The notes under the pieces are model-generated. The model saw nothing but the letters and a program-made list of their open reading frames with translations. It had not been told where the DNA came from and ran no database searches. Of a stretch of 64,000 nt of DNA, positions 63,077 through 64,000 are shown piece after piece. The DNA is from Diplonema japonicum. Taxonomy: Eukaryota > Euglenozoa > Diplonemea > Diplonemida > Diplonemidae. The position numbers and the translations under genes were made by a program. The stretch covers positions 403,910 to 467,909 of the forward strand of contig OZ025718.1 of the NCBI GenBank assembly GCA_964019335.1. Direction: 5' to 3'. Every line of letters begins with the position of its first letter. Within the stretch, counting starts at the first letter, position 1.

Positions 63077-63703
63077 CTATTTGTACCAGTAAATGAGGAG
63101 CATCAGAAAAAGGATGACGAACATGCCACAGTAGACAATCATCTTGTCTGTGCGCTCAGTACGCGTGATCGTGGTGATAATGGACCCGGACAAGTTCATG
63201 GAGGCAAGGTATGAACCCATCCTGGAGGACATGGACTCAATCTGCGAGGTCTGGCTACGCAAGGCGTTCAGGACGGCAGTGCCTTCAGACATGATGTTCG
63301 TGATGTTCTTCTTTGTCTTTCCAAGGCTGTCTGCTTCATCGTTCAGCAGGGTTGTCGATGTGTGGTCCTCCTCCTCATAGCCCGCCATGAGTTGCTGCCT
63401 CTGTCTGCTAGCAATCTTTCTCTTGTGGACCCCCGTGATGTACTTGTCCAGCCCGTGGCTGATGAACTCATGTTCATCACACAGCGCTTTGATTCTCCTC
63501 TTCATGACTTCTCTCTTCCCACTCTGTTCCACCTCAGCCATCGCCTTCAGCTCCTGCAGTGACCTTGCCACACTGTTCACCACACCACTTATCTTACCTT
63601 GCATCTCATGCGACTCATCACGCCCCATCTCCAGGTCATCTAAAAGAGCATTAGCCTGGTATACCTGCTTCTTCGCAGCAAGGAACTTGTCATTCAAACT
63701 CAT
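63077..63703 (-). CDS. Membrin/Bos1-like Golgi Qb-SNARE
   Basis: A single exon of 208 aa with a C-terminal anchor (MIVYCGMFVILFLMLLIYWY). An N-terminal helical region (FLAAKKQVYQANALLDDLE) precedes a SNARE helix at ~130-185 with a zero-layer Gln in LRSQTSQIESMSSRMG. Size, N-terminal helices and the conserved LNALRSQ context match membrin (GOSR2/Bos1), which acts in ER-to-Golgi fusion. GOS28 or Vti1 are less likely alternatives. The gene lies 125 nt upstream of the 604-aa membrane protein. Confidence 0.85.
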   Translation of the reverse strand: MSLNDKFLAAKKQVYQANALLDDLEMGRDESHEMQGKISGVVNSVARSLQELKAMAEVEQSGKREVMKRRIKALCDEHEFISHGLDKYITGVHKRKIASRQRQQLMAGYEEEDHTSTTLLNDEADSLGKTKKNITNIMSEGTAVLNALRSQTSQIESMSSRMGSYLASMNLSGSIITTITRTERTDKMIVYCGMFVILFLMLLIYWYK

Positions 63704-63769
63704 CTTAACCGGCTGAGATTGGTATGGATTCTTTTTATAACAAAAGGGGGGGGGGGGGAGAGAAAATGT

Positions 63770-64000
63770 CTATACTATTGTTGGCCTACCCCCCAAAAAA
63801 TAGGCAGTATCTAAGATCTATGGCAAAAAAAAAAAAAAAAAAACTAATAGGCAAGTGGTCATAGAAACTAGTCAAATTCGTTGGCACTCTTTTTAATATC
63901 AATGATCCGCGACTTGGAGCTGTGATGTGTTGCATGTTGTTGTTGGTGTTTACCTGACAGTCACTCCATTGTTGTCGTTGATCCACAAACAGAAGTGCAA
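63770..64000 (-). CDS. 3' end of an unidentified gene entering from the right edge
   Basis: An exon from the edge to 63954 (…FVDQRQQWSDCQ) is followed by GTAAACACC. A 136-nt intron ends with a T tract and GCCATAG at 63818. A 16-codon terminal exon (63817-63770) ILDTAYFLGGRPTIV plus TAG keeps the frame. Too little is present to name the protein. Continuity of frame and splice sites support it; without the upstream part it remains tentative. Confidence 0.45.

Noticed and set aside
1-64000. tRNA, rRNA, CRISPR array or prophage genes
   Set aside because: No tRNA T-loop plus anticodon arm, rRNA core sequence, spaced direct repeats or phage genes were seen on either strand.

Overview
The window reads as nuclear DNA of a protist. 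Genes encode eukaryote-specific proteins (alpha-MPP, OSCP1, DDX1, RWDD1, CPT1, membrin-type SNARE) and carry GT-AG spliceosomal introns. All 26 genes or gene parts I can support lie on the minus strand, so the whole 64 kb is one directional array. Three neighbouring gene pairs are separated by only 56-57 nt between stop and next ATG, and pyrimidine tracts followed by AG lie just upstream of several starts. This fits polycistronic transcription with trans-splicing plus cis-introns. A euglenozoan, most likely a diplonemid, is my leading inference; no spliced-leader gene is visible to prove it.

Layout in transcription order (right to left): end of an unknown gene (63.8-64.0 kb); membrin-like SNARE; a roughly 16-TM protein; DDX1; a conserved protist protein of 902 aa; DDX56/Dbp9; a 70-aa protein; a 1,883-aa multipass protein with a giant Pro-Thr repeat; a 2.5 kb spacer; CPT1; a SAM-domain protein; a CCAR/DBC1-SAP protein; a small LNG-motif protein; an ankyrin protein; RWDD1; arginyl-tRNA synthetase; a fused aspartate carbamoyltransferase (PyrB-PyrI); alpha-MPP; a BAG6-like ubiquitin-domain protein; CTP synthase; an RRM protein; OSCP1; a poly(A)-polymerase-like pseudoenzyme; a 7 kb gene-poor stretch with a TIR-bounded element; an Ala-rich coiled-coil protein; an 842-aa protein; a MYND zinc-finger protein; and a WD40 protein running off the left edge.

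I reconstructed 22 introns in ten complete genes from frame, splice sites and homology, plus one more inferred in the partial gene at the right edge. Many are only 31-36 nt; longer ones are usually inflated by a sense-strand A or G homopolymer. Donors are mostly GTATG. Non-coding DNA is saturated with A/T/G/C runs, and many 5' leaders are A-rich right up to the ATG.

The most notable genes are a eukaryotic ATCase carrying a complete bacterial-type regulatory (PyrI) part, located 4.5 kb from CTP synthase, whose product CTP is the classical PyrI effector; and a TRF4-like nucleotidyltransferase whose catalytic acidic residues are replaced. The other genes serve general housekeeping: tRNA charging, ribosome biogenesis, mitochondrial import, fatty-acid entry into mitochondria and ER-Golgi fusion. 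No functional operon logic is evident beyond the pyrimidine pair.
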